DNA of 64,000 bases from contig CAKVIC010000001.1 in NCBI GenBank assembly GCA_934754655.1, positions 1 through 64,000 on the forward strand, given 5' to 3'. Under the pieces are notes generated by a model. The model was not told the DNA's origin. It searched no databases and saw only the letters and a list, made by a program, of their open reading frames with translations. The DNA is from an uncultured Candidatus Melainabacteria bacterium (GTDB lineage Bacteria > Cyanobacteriota > Vampirovibrionia > Gastranaerophilales > Gastranaerophilaceae). A program made the position numbers and the translations under genes. The stretch's first letter is position 1. Each line of letters begins with the position of its first letter. This document shows, piece by piece, positions 8,383-17,128 of the stretch.

Positions 8383-9657
8383 TTAACAAAAAATTGTTTG
8401 TTCCCTATCTGGGCCAACAGATATTATACCAACAGGCGCACCAATTAATTCCTCAACACGTTTAATATAGGTTTTAGCATTTTGAGGTAAATCTTCATAA
8501 CGTTTTACATCACATAATGAAGTTTTCCAACCTTTTAAAGTTTCATACACTGGTTCTAAGTATTTATGAATAAAAACATCTGTAGGATAAGATGTATAAA
8601 TCTTATCATTTCTGCAATCTTTATAAGCTGTACAAATTTTTATTTCATCAAAATCATCAAAAACATCAATTTTTGTTAAAGCTACTTTTGTTATACCACC
8701 AACAAGTACTGCATATTTCATTACAACTGAATCAAACCAACCACATCTTCTTGGTCTACCTGTTGTTACACCAAACTCATGCCCAACTTCTTGAATACGT
8801 TTTCCTACCTCATCAGTTAATTCCGTAACAAAAGGGCCTTCGCCAACTCTTGTTACATAAGCTTTTGATACACCAACAACTTCTTCTATAACAGTCGGGC
8901 CATAACCACTACCTACTGCAGCACCACCTCCAATCGGATTTGAGCTTGTGACAAAAGGATATGTTCCATAATCAACATCTAACATTACGCCTTGAGCGCC
9001 TTCAAACAATATTGTTTTTTGTTTATTTTCTCTAAGCAAATCTTGCCAATCAAAACAAACAAAAGGTTTAAAAAGTTTCGCATAAATTTCACAAAGTGAT
9101 AATATACAATCTTTAGAATAAGTTTCCAATCCATAAACTTTTTCTAACGTTTTATTTTTTATTGGCAACATCATATCAATTTTTTCATTCAAAGCTTCAA
9201 AAGAATATAAATCTTGAATCTTAAACGCAATTCTAGCCATTTTATCTGTATAAGTCGGCCCAATTCCTCGTTTAGTCGTACCAATTTTACCTTTTTTAGA
9301 ATTTTCTTCGCTCCATCCATCAATTTCTATATGATAAGGCATAGTAATAGTCGCTAGAGGTGAAATCTTTAGATTTTTAAAATCTACACCTTGAGCTTTC
9401 AATTCATTCAATTCTTTTTCAAAAGCCTCTGGGCAGATAACTGTTCCTGCACCTATCATACAGATTTTATCACCGTATAAAATTCCTGACGGAATAAGAT
9501 GAAATTTATAAATTTTACCATTTGTAACAACAGTATGGCCAGCATTACAACCACCTTGATATCGAATTATCAAATTAGCTTTCTCTGCTAGCAAATCTGT
9601 AATTTTTGCTTTACCTTCATCTCCCCACTGTGCACCTATTACAACCGTATTTTTCAT
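8383..9657 (-). CDS. purA: Adenylosuccinate synthetase
   Basis: This 424-residue enzyme catalyses the GTP-dependent joining of IMP and aspartate, the first step from IMP to AMP, in the cytoplasm. Clear signatures are the N-terminal QWGDEGKAK loop with the catalytic Asp, GGCNAGHTVV with the catalytic His, GTTKRGIGPTY, and TTGRPRRCGWFD for nucleotide binding. The phosphate loop has Ala where most family members have Gly (GDEGKG). The length is normal for the family. The ATG has a GAGGA site and a TATAAT box directly behind the terminator of the upstream small gene, so purA is probably transcribed separately. The lyase for the next step, purB, is at 54673. Confidence 0.97.
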   Translation of the reverse strand: MKNTVVIGAQWGDEGKAKITDLLAEKANLIIRYQGGCNAGHTVVTNGKIYKFHLIPSGILYGDKICMIGAGTVICPEAFEKELNELKAQGVDFKNLKISPLATITMPYHIEIDGWSEENSKKGKIGTTKRGIGPTYTDKMARIAFKIQDLYSFEALNEKIDMMLPIKNKTLEKVYGLETYSKDCILSLCEIYAKLFKPFVCFDWQDLLRENKQKTILFEGAQGVMLDVDYGTYPFVTSSNPIGGGAAVGSGYGPTVIEEVVGVSKAYVTRVGEGPFVTELTDEVGKRIQEVGHEFGVTTGRPRRCGWFDSVVMKYAVLVGGITKVALTKIDVFDDFDEIKICTAYKDCRNDKIYTSYPTDVFIHKYLEPVYETLKGWKTSLCDVKRYEDLPQNAKTYIKRVEELIGAPVGIISVGPDREQTIFC

Positions 9658-9671
9658 CTTATTTCCTCGCT

Positions 9672-9677
9672 ATTATA
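9672..9677 (-). promoter_or_regulatory. -10 box of purA
   Basis: On the minus strand TATAAT (9677-9672) lies 14 bases before the purA ATG, with GAGGA between them. It sits just past a terminator hairpin, as expected for an independent transcript. Confidence 0.45.
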
Positions 9678-9681
9678 TTTA

Positions 9682-9707
9682 AAAAAGCCGGATACAATCC
9701 AGCTTTT
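9682..9707 (-). terminator. Intrinsic terminator after the 4-Cys small gene
   Basis: Minus-strand RNA forms a 7-bp stem (GCTGGAT with ATCCGGC, one G-U pair) around a 3-base loop, flanked by A and T runs with six Ts after the stem. It lies 13 bases past the stop codon of the small gene at 9720. Confidence 0.7.
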
Positions 9708-9719
9708 TATAAAACTTTA

Positions 9720-9914
9720 TTACTGATTTTGTGTTTGTCGTAGCTTTGCTTGTTTAGCTTGAACATCTAGCATTGAATTATGCGCCATCATATAAACCGC
9801 GCATATTTTATAATTCTTCAAATACCAAGCACAATTTTCTTGCATACAAACAATCTCAACCTGTGAACCCACGCTCATCAGCGGACATAATGGTATAAAC
9901 TTATCGTTAGGCAT
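9720..9914 (-). CDS. Small four-cysteine protein, 64 aa
   Basis: The protein has cysteines at 10, 23, 28 and 38 (contexts LCPLMS, VCMQENCAWY and KICAVYMMA), a spacing that suits a zinc or iron-sulfur site. No signal peptide is seen, and the Gln-rich tail is probably disordered. A GGAG ribosome site precedes the ATG, and the start lies nine bases after the flavoprotein stop codon, so the two genes are likely co-transcribed. A terminator follows. I recognise no named family. Another four-Cys small protein with a CPL motif lies at 46994. A role as an accessory to the iron-sulfur flavoprotein is only a suggestion from context. Confidence 0.75.
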   Translation of the reverse strand: MPNDKFIPLCPLMSVGSQVEIVCMQENCAWYLKNYKICAVYMMAHNSMLDVQAKQAKLRQTQNQ

Positions 9915-9923
9915 CTTTTTCTC

Positions 9924-10766
9924 CTATATTTTAACTTCTTTTTTTAACAAATTACAACTTTCGCATCTTCTGCGTTCTTCATCTTTATAGATTTTACATC
10001 TATTTATAACTTCATCAAAATCTATTTTGTGAGCATCAAAATCCGGACCATCTACACAAGCAAATTTTGTTTCTCCATCAACAGTAACTCTGCAAGCTCC
10101 GCACATACCAGTACCATCAACCATAATAGGATTCATACTAGCTTCTGTATAAATACCCTTATCGCGTGTTAAATTCGCAACAGCTCGCATCATTGGCATA
10201 GGTCCAACCGCTATAGCATAATCAATTGTTTCCTTTTGCATCAAGCGTTCAAGAACTTGTGTTACAAAACCTTTTTCACCTTCTGAACCATCATCTGTCG
10301 TTACAAACAATTCTGTACAAGCTTGTTTCATTTTATCTTGCCAAAATATTAAATCCTTAGTTCTTGCACCCATTATCATGTAAACTTTATTACCAGCATC
10401 TTTGAAAGCTTTTGCTATCAAATAACATGGAGCTGCTCCATACCCCCCTGCCAAACAAACAACTGTTCCATATTTTTTTATATGCGTTGGTTGTCCTAAA
10501 GGTCCGACCAAATCTATTAATTCATCCCCAACCTCAAGTTCTGCAAGCTTTTTGGTGGTATATCCAACTGCCATAAAAACAATTGTTAAAGCACCTGTTT
10601 CTTTATTTACATCTGCTATAGTTAAAGGAACACGTTCTCCGTTTTCTTCAACTCTAAATATAATAAATTGTCCAGCTTTTGCATTCTTAACCACATAAGG
10701 AGCTTCTATTACAAGCTCATATTGGTTTGGACATAATTCTGTTTTTGATAAGATTTTATAACCCAT
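9924..10766 (-). CDS. FAD/NAD-binding iron-sulfur flavoprotein (NfnA/SudB type)
   Basis: This 280-residue protein matches the ferredoxin-NADP reductase-like subunit found in NfnAB, sulfide dehydrogenase SudB and dihydroorotate dehydrogenase PyrK. It has an FAD-binding segment RVPLTIAD, a nucleotide-binding GGYGAAP loop, and a C-terminal [2Fe-2S] motif DGTGMCGACRV with a following cysteine. The tail carries further cysteines (CESC). It would pass electrons between NAD(P)H and a partner subunit. The usual partner, a glutamate-synthase-like NfnB/GltD protein, is not in the window, so the physiological reaction is uncertain. It is followed by the four-Cys small gene. Confidence 0.85.
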   Translation of the reverse strand: MGYKILSKTELCPNQYELVIEAPYVVKNAKAGQFIIFRVEENGERVPLTIADVNKETGALTIVFMAVGYTTKKLAELEVGDELIDLVGPLGQPTHIKKYGTVVCLAGGYGAAPCYLIAKAFKDAGNKVYMIMGARTKDLIFWQDKMKQACTELFVTTDDGSEGEKGFVTQVLERLMQKETIDYAIAVGPMPMMRAVANLTRDKGIYTEASMNPIMVDGTGMCGACRVTVDGETKFACVDGPDFDAHKIDFDEVINRCKIYKDEERRRCESCNLLKKEVKI

Positions 10767-10833
10767 TTTATCACTCTCTTTGCTACTATAAATATAATAT
10801 CACAAAGGTCTAAAATTTGATAGTAATATTACT

Positions 10834-11397
10834 TTATGTTAAATGTTGTTTTGCAAATTCGCACCCACAATAGTTTTGTCTATACAACCCTAACTCATTT
10901 ACAATTTTATTTGTTTTTAAAAAACCATCATTTTTTCTAAAATTTATTGCAATAAACTTGGTAAAATCATTATCTGCAACAGATTCACCGATTTTTGCAA
11001 TTTGTTCAAAATTCTTATGGGGACTAATAGCAAGCGAAGTTGTAAACTCTTTAATTAATAACTCCTCGGCTTTTTCTTTAGCACGAGAAAGTCTTAATCT
11101 AAAGCAATTTTCACAACGCTTACCTTTTTCAGGTTCTTGTTCTAAACCTAAAACAAATTTTAAATATTCATCGTGATTGTATTCTTCTACAATAAGTTTA
11201 ACGTTAAAATATTTACATAATATCTCTTGCGCAAAAAGCCTTTTGTTAAATTCACATTTTGTATCAATATTAGGATTACAAAAATAAACAATTGGTTCAT
11301 ACCCATTTTGCAACAAGTACTGAATTGGATAAGCAGAGCACACGGCGCAACAAGAATGTAATAAAATTTTGTTATTTTTTACATGCTCCATTTTCAA
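10834..11397 (-). CDS. queH: Epoxyqueuosine reductase QueH
   Basis: QueH performs the last step of queuosine synthesis in tRNA, reducing epoxyqueuosine to queuosine, and is the cobalamin-independent alternative to QueG. The 187-residue protein shows the family cysteines: HSCCAVC near residues 14-20, RCENCFRLR, and a C-terminal YCGCEF. These hold an iron-sulfur cluster and metal. The start overlaps the VKOR-DsbA gene by 26 bases. A TTG at 11397 has AGGA eight bases upstream, and the alternative ATG at 11391 is 14 bases from it, so TTG is preferred. Overlap with a disulfide-forming gene suggests simple co-transcription rather than a shared pathway. Confidence 0.9.
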   Translation of the reverse strand: MKMEHVKNNKILLHSCCAVCSAYPIQYLLQNGYEPIVYFCNPNIDTKCEFNKRLFAQEILCKYFNVKLIVEEYNHDEYLKFVLGLEQEPEKGKRCENCFRLRLSRAKEKAEELLIKEFTTSLAISPHKNFEQIAKIGESVADNDFTKFIAINFRKNDGFLKTNKIVNELGLYRQNYCGCEFAKQHLT

Positions 11398-12559
11398 TCA
11401 ATAGTTCCTTTAATTCATAATAAGGTTTAACACCCACAATTTTTTTACCATTTATAAACATTGTCGGTGTAGAATCAATTTCTTTACTAACACCATCTAA
11501 AATATCTTTTTGCAATTCTTCATAAGTTTCTTTTGAGCGCATATCCTGCAACAACTGGGTTTCATTCAAGCCCGCAATTTTTGCAAGTTTTATTACATCT
11601 TCAATATTTTTAGGCTGATTTTCATATAATAAAGATGCCATTTCCCAATAATTACCTTGTTTTTTCGCAGCAATTGCAACTTTTGCCATGTTACAAGCTC
11701 CTGGGTGCATGTTTATTGACAAATAAGAATTACATTGTCTATCAAAAGGATAATTGTGGTGAATTATTTTAATATTAAAAAATTCCTTAGCTGCTTGATG
11801 AAGCATAATATTATGCATATAACAGAGCGGGCAAACATAATCTGAATAAAGTTCAATCACAATATTTCCGTAAGGATTTCCTAGAGTATTTCCTTTTACT
11901 CTATAAGGATTGTATTTTATCTTTCTATATTTCATCACAGAATTATATTTTTTGACATGCGGAACAAAATTAAGCGTCGTTGCTGAATAACATAAAAACG
12001 TCAGCGCAATTATTGTCAAAGTAATAAAAGATTTTGTATAAAGTTTTGCACCAGAAATAAAATCTACAAATGTAGTTTTAAAATTTTTAATAATATTTTT
12101 AAACATTCCATCAGCAGCGATTGTTGCTATTATCAAATCAATAATGTAAGTTATAAAACATAAAATACAAAGTTTTTTAATAATAAACAAACTAATTATT
12201 GCAAGCAACATAGAAACACAAAAAGCAATGCTTCCAAGAGTTGAAATATAAGCTTCAGGATTTTTAAAAACTTCTAAAAACTTCAAAAATTTAATTTGTT
12301 TTAATTTCTCGGAAAAAGTTAAAAACAATACTGTTAAATAAAAGAAAATTCCCCAATATGCTAATGGGATTCCAAGAAATTGCGCTAAATTTGATTTTGC
12401 CGCGCCATCACAATCAACAAAAGAATTTATTGAACAAAAGCTTGGCAAAGAATATTTATCAAAATTGGCAGAATAATATATAAAAGCTAATTTTATAGCT
12501 AACCCTAAACCTATTAATGCTAATATTTGAATAGATAATTTCTTTTTATCAATAACCAT
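11372..12559 (-). CDS. Vitamin K epoxide reductase-thioredoxin/DsbA fusion
   Basis: This 395-residue membrane enzyme would make disulfide bonds in exported proteins. The VKOR domain has Cys 42 and Cys 50 of the periplasmic loop, and the quinone-site pair C131-x-x-C134 (LCILCF) among several membrane helices. A fifth helix leads to a periplasmic thioredoxin-like domain with active site C243-P-L-C246 and the cis-proline segment STPTMF. Fusion of VKOR to a thioredoxin-like domain is characteristic of cyanobacteria and relatives. Here the domain looks DsbA-like, with an inserted helical region carrying extra cysteines. The cysteine-rich SLH protein at 31357 is a plausible client. The start ATG has an AGGGAG site. 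Confidence 0.9.
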   Translation of the reverse strand: MVIDKKKLSIQILALIGLGLAIKLAFIYYSANFDKYSLPSFCSINSFVDCDGAAKSNLAQFLGIPLAYWGIFFYLTVLFLTFSEKLKQIKFLKFLEVFKNPEAYISTLGSIAFCVSMLLAIISLFIIKKLCILCFITYIIDLIIATIAADGMFKNIIKNFKTTFVDFISGAKLYTKSFITLTIIALTFLCYSATTLNFVPHVKKYNSVMKYRKIKYNPYRVKGNTLGNPYGNIVIELYSDYVCPLCYMHNIMLHQAAKEFFNIKIIHHNYPFDRQCNSYLSINMHPGACNMAKVAIAAKKQGNYWEMASLLYENQPKNIEDVIKLAKIAGLNETQLLQDMRSKETYEELQKDILDGVSKEIDSTPTMFINGKKIVGVKPYYELKELLIENGACKK

Positions 12560-12579
12560 AAAAGTCTACTCCCTAAATC

Positions 12580-12602
12580 TTTATATACTATATTTTAGTA
12601 TA
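12580..12602. promoter_or_regulatory. Perfect 9-bp inverted repeat, possible operator
   Basis: TATATACTA (12580-12588) and TAGTATATA (12594-12602) form a perfect inverted repeat around a 5-base centre, between the divergent VKOR-DsbA and polymerase genes. It overlaps the likely minus-strand promoter zone. An operator or simply overlapping promoter elements are both possible. Confidence 0.35.
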
Positions 12603-12669
12603 TAATCTCCTAATTGCAATAACAAAAAGTCTGTAATTCCATAATCCTTAAAATAATTAAAACTAAGCT

Positions 12670-12682
12670 TTTAGTTACTAAA
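12670..12682. promoter_or_regulatory. 13-bp palindrome upstream of the Y-family polymerase
   Basis: TTTAGT-T-ACTAAA is a perfect 6-bp inverted repeat with a one-base centre, 57 bp before the polymerase start. It could be a repressor site of SOS type, but it does not match the Bacillus or E. coli LexA consensus. Confidence 0.3.
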
Positions 12683-12702
12683 CATAAGGATAAATTTTAA
12701 AT

Positions 12703-12732
12703 TTGTTTAATTATAATTAGTTAGGCTATAAT
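12703..12732 (+). promoter_or_regulatory. Promoter of the Y-family polymerase gene (leaderless layout)
   Basis: A -35 TTGTTT (12703-12708), an 18-base spacer and a perfect -10 TATAAT (12727-12732). The -10 box ends six bases before the ATG at 12739, and no ribosome site is present. Confidence 0.6.
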
Positions 12733-12738
12733 ATCAGT

Positions 12739-13947
12739 ATGAGTGAACAAAAATACATCGCATTAATAGATTGTGACAGTTTTTTTGTATCTTGCGAAAG
12801 GACTTTCAACGAAAACTTAAATAACAAAGCCGTGTGCGTTGTTTCAGGTGACAGAGGTTGTGTTGTCGCACGTTCAAAAGAAGCTAAACAAATGGGAATC
12901 CCAATGGGGCTACCATTGTTTATGGCAAAAGAACAATTTCCCAAATGCATATACATTAATGCAAATCACTGTAATTATCTTAAAATTTCTAAAGAAATAA
13001 TGTCAATTTTAAAAGAATTTAGTCCAAATGTAGAAGTATATTCTATTGACGAAGCATTTGTAGACTTAACTGGGCTTAGCCGTTTATATAAAATGAACTA
13101 TTACAAAATGGCTCAATATATTAGAAATCTAATTTTAGAAAAAACTAAAATTCCAGTATCGATTGGCATTAGCCGGACAAAACCTTTAGCAAAGCTCGCT
13201 TCTGACAAATCAAAAAATTCAAAAAACCATATTTGTATCACTGGCAAATGTGGAATTTCCAAGTTGTTAAAGCAATCTGAAATTTCAGAAATTTGGGGAA
13301 TTGGTCGAAAATTAGGACCAAAATTAAAAAGCTTTGGAATATATACAGCGTTTGATTATGTTCAAAAAAACGATGTTTGGCTAAAAAGTCGATTTGGAAA
13401 AAATGGTTTAGAACTAAAATATGAACTTTTAGGGACTCTTATAAATAAAGTTTCTAATAAAATCGATATGCCAAAATCAATTAGTGATACAAAATCTTTT
13501 AGCGAATTCTCATCTGATTTGAATTTTTTAAAAAATGAACTTCAAATCCATATTCATTCAGCCTGCAGAAAACTACGAAATGCCTGTGGGAAAGCAACTA
13601 TTGCCGGAATAATTTTAAAAACTAAAGATTTCAAAGTATTTTTTGAAAAAATTAATCTACCTCATGAAACAAATTTTGAATTTGAAATTTCAAGAGAAGT
13701 TTTTCCTTTACTTGATAAAATGTTTAATTCCAAAATAATTTATAGAAGTATTGGAATTTATCTTGCAGGAATTGAACCGGAAGAAAAGCAGCAATTACAA
13801 CTTTTTGGAGATTCTATCAAACGTGAAAAAAATGAAAAACTTGCAAAAAGCTTAGATAAGCTTGAAGAAAAATTTGGAAGAAACATTGTTAAACCGGGAT
13901 TTATAAACGATGTTCCTGTTAAACAAGATTTTTTAACTAAACAATAA
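12739..13947 (+). CDS. Y-family DNA polymerase, UmuC-like
   Basis: This 402-residue translesion polymerase copies damaged DNA. The palm is intact, with DCDSFFVSCE near residues 11-20 and SIDEAFVDL carrying the second acidic pair. GDRGCVVARSKEAK and GISRTKPLAKLASDKSK are family blocks closer to UmuC than to DinB. A QLQLF clamp-binding motif lies near residues 350-355, so recruitment by the sliding clamp is expected. No umuD or imuA/B partner is adjacent. The transcript is probably leaderless. A 13-bp palindrome and a 9-bp inverted repeat lie upstream and could mediate damage control, but that is not shown. Confidence 0.92.
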   Translation: MSEQKYIALIDCDSFFVSCERTFNENLNNKAVCVVSGDRGCVVARSKEAKQMGIPMGLPLFMAKEQFPKCIYINANHCNYLKISKEIMSILKEFSPNVEVYSIDEAFVDLTGLSRLYKMNYYKMAQYIRNLILEKTKIPVSIGISRTKPLAKLASDKSKNSKNHICITGKCGISKLLKQSEISEIWGIGRKLGPKLKSFGIYTAFDYVQKNDVWLKSRFGKNGLELKYELLGTLINKVSNKIDMPKSISDTKSFSEFSSDLNFLKNELQIHIHSACRKLRNACGKATIAGIILKTKDFKVFFEKINLPHETNFEFEISREVFPLLDKMFNSKIIYRSIGIYLAGIEPEEKQQLQLFGDSIKREKNEKLAKSLDKLEEKFGRNIVKPGFINDVPVKQDFLTKQ

Positions 13948-13985
13948 GCCTTTTTTAATAATTCTATCTATGTTTTTAGAAAATA

Positions 13986-14885
13986 TTATTTGTGATGACT
14001 CCGTTTAAAACGCACACCCTCTACTTCATGCACATCTTCCGTTACAATAAAAGCTGAAGGATCAAGCCCGTGCACAACTTCTTTTAATTTTGGAATATCA
14101 AATTTATTAACGACACAATATGTTAAAATCTTTTCTTTTTTTGAATATCCGCCAAGTGTTTTCATATATGTAACACTTACATCAAGCTCCTTCATAATAG
14201 CATCACCAATATCTTTAGAGAAATCTGAAACAATCCTTACAGATTTTGCTTTATCTAAACCTTCTAAAACGGCATCAATCATTTTTGATGCAACATAATA
14301 TGTCAAAATTGAATAAAATGCCCTATCCCAACCAAACAAAAATCCTGCGCCAACATATATAAACAAATTTATACACATTAAAAGTTCGCCAACAGATACA
14401 ATTTTTAACCGTTTTGATAAATCAATAGATACCATTTCTGTACCATCTAAAGATGCATTGTTGCGCAATATCAAACCAACCCCTAAGCCTAAAAGAATAC
14501 CGCCAAAAATTGTTACAAGCAATAAATCTTCTGTAATATGCCCCCATTTTGTCACAATATTCGTTGCTATTGCAAGCATAGAAATTGCAAACATTGTATT
14601 TATAACAAATTTTTTACCTAAAGTTTTGTAAGCAAAAAGTACAAAAGGTAAATTTATTCCTAAAATAAACAAGCCTAAGTTACCACCGGTTAAATATGAC
14701 ATCATCATTGAAATACCAATAACGCCACCGTCAATAATCTTGTTTGGAAGTAAAAACATCTCCAATGCAACAGCTACAATAAAAGCCCCTATTGTCATAA
14801 AAAAAGCGCGTCTTATGAAACTTAAAATTATTTCCCTTAACGAACTAGGTTTTTGCGTCTTTTTTTTAGGCGAATTAAACAACAA
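13986..14885 (-). CDS. YitT-family membrane protein (DUF2179 C-terminal domain)
   Basis: This 299-residue protein has about five to six membrane helices (about residues 25-190), followed by a soluble C-terminal DUF2179-like domain with the pattern VTYMKTLGGYSKKEKILTY. YitT proteins are widespread inner-membrane proteins without a settled biochemical role. Some are linked to envelope or c-di-AMP-related contexts. The chosen start is TTG at 14885 because a GGAGGG site lies five bases upstream. It is 29 bases downstream of the diadenylate cyclase gene and is the last gene of a long minus-strand run. It converges on the polymerase gene. Confidence 0.85.
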   Translation of the reverse strand: MLFNSPKKKTQKPSSLREIILSFIRRAFFMTIGAFIVAVALEMFLLPNKIIDGGVIGISMMMSYLTGGNLGLFILGINLPFVLFAYKTLGKKFVINTMFAISMLAIATNIVTKWGHITEDLLLVTIFGGILLGLGVGLILRNNASLDGTEMVSIDLSKRLKIVSVGELLMCINLFIYVGAGFLFGWDRAFYSILTYYVASKMIDAVLEGLDKAKSVRIVSDFSKDIGDAIMKELDVSVTYMKTLGGYSKKEKILTYCVVNKFDIPKLKEVVHGLDPSAFIVTEDVHEVEGVRFKRSHHK

Positions 14886-14914
14886 TGATACCCTCCACTT
14901 ACAAAAAATTATTT

Positions 14915-15805
14915 TTATTCTTTATTTTTTAATTTATCAAAAATATTTAAATTATGCTTATCTGAATTTTCAACAGGTTTGATTCCTAAAATTGATTCTA
15001 AATCAGATTTTAAAGTTGTCAAATCTTCGTATTTTTTTAGCATTCCATCCATACAAATTGAAACATCGCCAGTTTCTTCAGAAACAACCAAACATGCCGC
15101 ATCAGAAACTTCTGACATCCCGAGAGCTGCTCTATGGCGAGTTCCATATTTCCAACTTAATTTTGGATCTTCTGTTAAAGGTAACAGCACACCAGCTGAA
15201 TGTATTTTATTTTTCTGTATAACCATTGCACCATCATGCAAAGGTGTATTAGGATGAAATATAGTTAAAATTAATTCAGCTGAGATTCTTGCATCAATTA
15301 AGGTACCAACATCTGTTGTTCCAACAGGTGCTGCCATTTTGTTAAAAACTATCAAAGCACCAGTTTTTGTTTTTATCAAATATTTTACTGCTTCAAGAAT
15401 TTCTTTTATAACATCAACTTCTTCATCTAAAGCATTACTGGAATTACCATAATTAAAAAAAGTTCTTTTAATAAAACCCGGTTGCCCTAAATACCCTAAA
15501 AATCTACGTAATTCCGGTTGAAATATCACTATCAAGCTTAACGCAACCATTGTTACCAAAGCTTTTAGAAAAACACCTATGATTCTTAAATTTACTAAAA
15601 TTAAAATTTCACTAAAAATCCACATAAAAACAAGAATAAATATTCCTTTTACAAGATTTTCTGCTTGAGTATTTTTAATAAATTTTTTATAAAAAACAAA
15701 CAAAATCAATATTATAAAAAGCACTTCCAACACATTAACCAAAGAAAGCGAAAGCCTTAGAGGGCTTATAATATTCATAAACAATTTTGCTATACTTTCT
15801 ACCAT
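14915..15805 (-). CDS. cdaA: Membrane diadenylate cyclase, CdaA-like
   Basis: The enzyme makes cyclic di-AMP from two ATP. Three N-terminal membrane helices (within residues 20-95) precede a DAC domain. The catalytic DGA (in PLHDGAMVI, near 190) and RHR (in GTRHRAALG, near 225) motifs are both present. The 296-residue length is close to that of CdaA proteins. In other bacteria c-di-AMP controls potassium and osmolyte transport and wall homeostasis. The usual regulator CdaR and phosphoglucosamine mutase GlmM are not neighbours. Here the gene lies between lysA (five-base gap) and a YitT-family gene. The stop codon at 14915 leaves 29 bases to the next gene. Confidence 0.93.
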   Translation of the reverse strand: MVESIAKLFMNIISPLRLSLSLVNVLEVLFIILILFVFYKKFIKNTQAENLVKGIFILVFMWIFSEILILVNLRIIGVFLKALVTMVALSLIVIFQPELRRFLGYLGQPGFIKRTFFNYGNSSNALDEEVDVIKEILEAVKYLIKTKTGALIVFNKMAAPVGTTDVGTLIDARISAELILTIFHPNTPLHDGAMVIQKNKIHSAGVLLPLTEDPKLSWKYGTRHRAALGMSEVSDAACLVVSEETGDVSICMDGMLKKYEDLTTLKSDLESILGIKPVENSDKHNLNIFDKLKNKE

Positions 15806-15810
15806 AAAAC

Positions 15811-17109
15811 CTATAACCTATCGGGAATATTCTCTGTCATAACCAACTCGTCTAAGCGTTCTCTATATACTATAATATCAGATTGAGAATTATTTACAAG
15901 TACCATTTCCGGTTTTTCAACTTTATTATAATTTGATGCCATTGAATAATTGTAAGCACCTGTATTATAAACACACAAAATGTCATCGGGCTTTAATTGA
16001 GGAAGTTCAATATCCTTGAACAAAATATCACCACTTTCACAAAACCTACCGGCAATCGTCACAATTTCTTTCTTTCTTCTTTGATGATTATTCGCTAGTT
16101 CAACCGTATATTTTGCATCATATAACGCCGGACGCGGATTATCCACCATTCCACCATCTACAAAAACATATTTTCTACCATTAGGAACTTGTTTATAACC
16201 ACCTACAGTGTACAAAGTAACACCCGCAGTTGATATAATACTTCTACCCGGTTCAATATAAAGACTTGTAATTTCATCTTTATATTTTGCCAATGTCGTT
16301 TTTACAACATCAGCCCACTCTGCGACGCTTGGTGGACAATCGTTCTCTGTATATTTTACACCAAAGCCCCCACCAATATTAAGCACTGAAAGGTTTAAAC
16401 CATACTTTTTATTAATTCGTCTTAATTCTTTCACCAAAATCTCAATTTCATCTTGGTAAGATTTTAACTCAAATATTTGCGAACCAATATGTGCATGCAA
16501 ACCACATAATTTTAGTTTTTTATATTTATTTTGAATTAATTCAACAGCCTCATCTATTTGAGAGAGATCAAAACCAAATTTAGAATCAATTTGCCCTGTT
16601 TGAATATAATCATGAGTATGACATTCAATACCTGGAGTTATTCTAAGCAAAATCTCTACATTTTGATTTTTTGATGCAAATTTATTCAATAATTCTAGTT
16701 CATAAAAATTATCGACAGAAAATTTACGCACGCCACTCTTTAATGCATAATTTATTTCTTCTTTTGATTTATTGTTTCCATTAAACAACATTTTTTCAGG
16801 CGATATTTTTGCATCTAAAATTGTATAAATTTCACCAGCAGAAACGACATCAAAACCAAAACCCTCACTTTCAATTATTTTTGAAAGAGCTTTTATACAT
16901 AAAGCTTTTGATGCGTACATCAAATGAACATTTTTACAATCAGAAAACGCTTCAACATATTCACGACAAGTTTGTCTTAAAGTTTCTTCATCAATAACAT
17001 ATAATGGAGTTGAATACTCTTGAGCAAGTTTTACCAAATCGCAACCACCAATATTTAAATTGGTCAATCTTAATGTTGTTATAGGTTTTATCGACTGGTT
17101 CACACTCAT
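15811..17109 (-). CDS. lysA: Diaminopimelate decarboxylase
   Basis: LysA converts meso-diaminopimelate to lysine using PLP. The 432-residue protein is a fold-type III (alanine racemase-like) decarboxylase. The PLP lysine is K68 in MYASKAL. HAHIGSQ and NIGGGFG bind PLP phosphate, EPGRS is the family block, and the C-terminal CESGDI and GAYNYSMASNYN segments complete the active site. The start at 17109 has an AGGAAA site. It lies 19 bases after secF and five bases before cdaA, within the long minus-strand run that also holds dapA. Confidence 0.97.
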   Translation of the reverse strand: MSVNQSIKPITTLRLTNLNIGGCDLVKLAQEYSTPLYVIDEETLRQTCREYVEAFSDCKNVHLMYASKALCIKALSKIIESEGFGFDVVSAGEIYTILDAKISPEKMLFNGNNKSKEEINYALKSGVRKFSVDNFYELELLNKFASKNQNVEILLRITPGIECHTHDYIQTGQIDSKFGFDLSQIDEAVELIQNKYKKLKLCGLHAHIGSQIFELKSYQDEIEILVKELRRINKKYGLNLSVLNIGGGFGVKYTENDCPPSVAEWADVVKTTLAKYKDEITSLYIEPGRSIISTAGVTLYTVGGYKQVPNGRKYVFVDGGMVDNPRPALYDAKYTVELANNHQRRKKEIVTIAGRFCESGDILFKDIELPQLKPDDILCVYNTGAYNYSMASNYNKVEKPEMVLVNNSQSDIIVYRERLDELVMTENIPDRL

Positions 17110-17128
17110 AGCTATTTCCTACTATTAT

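Noticed and set aside
8377..8392. TTTTGTT/AACAAAA palindrome between the M14 gene and purA
   Set aside because: It coincides with the purA stop codon and has almost no loop, so it is likely coincidental.
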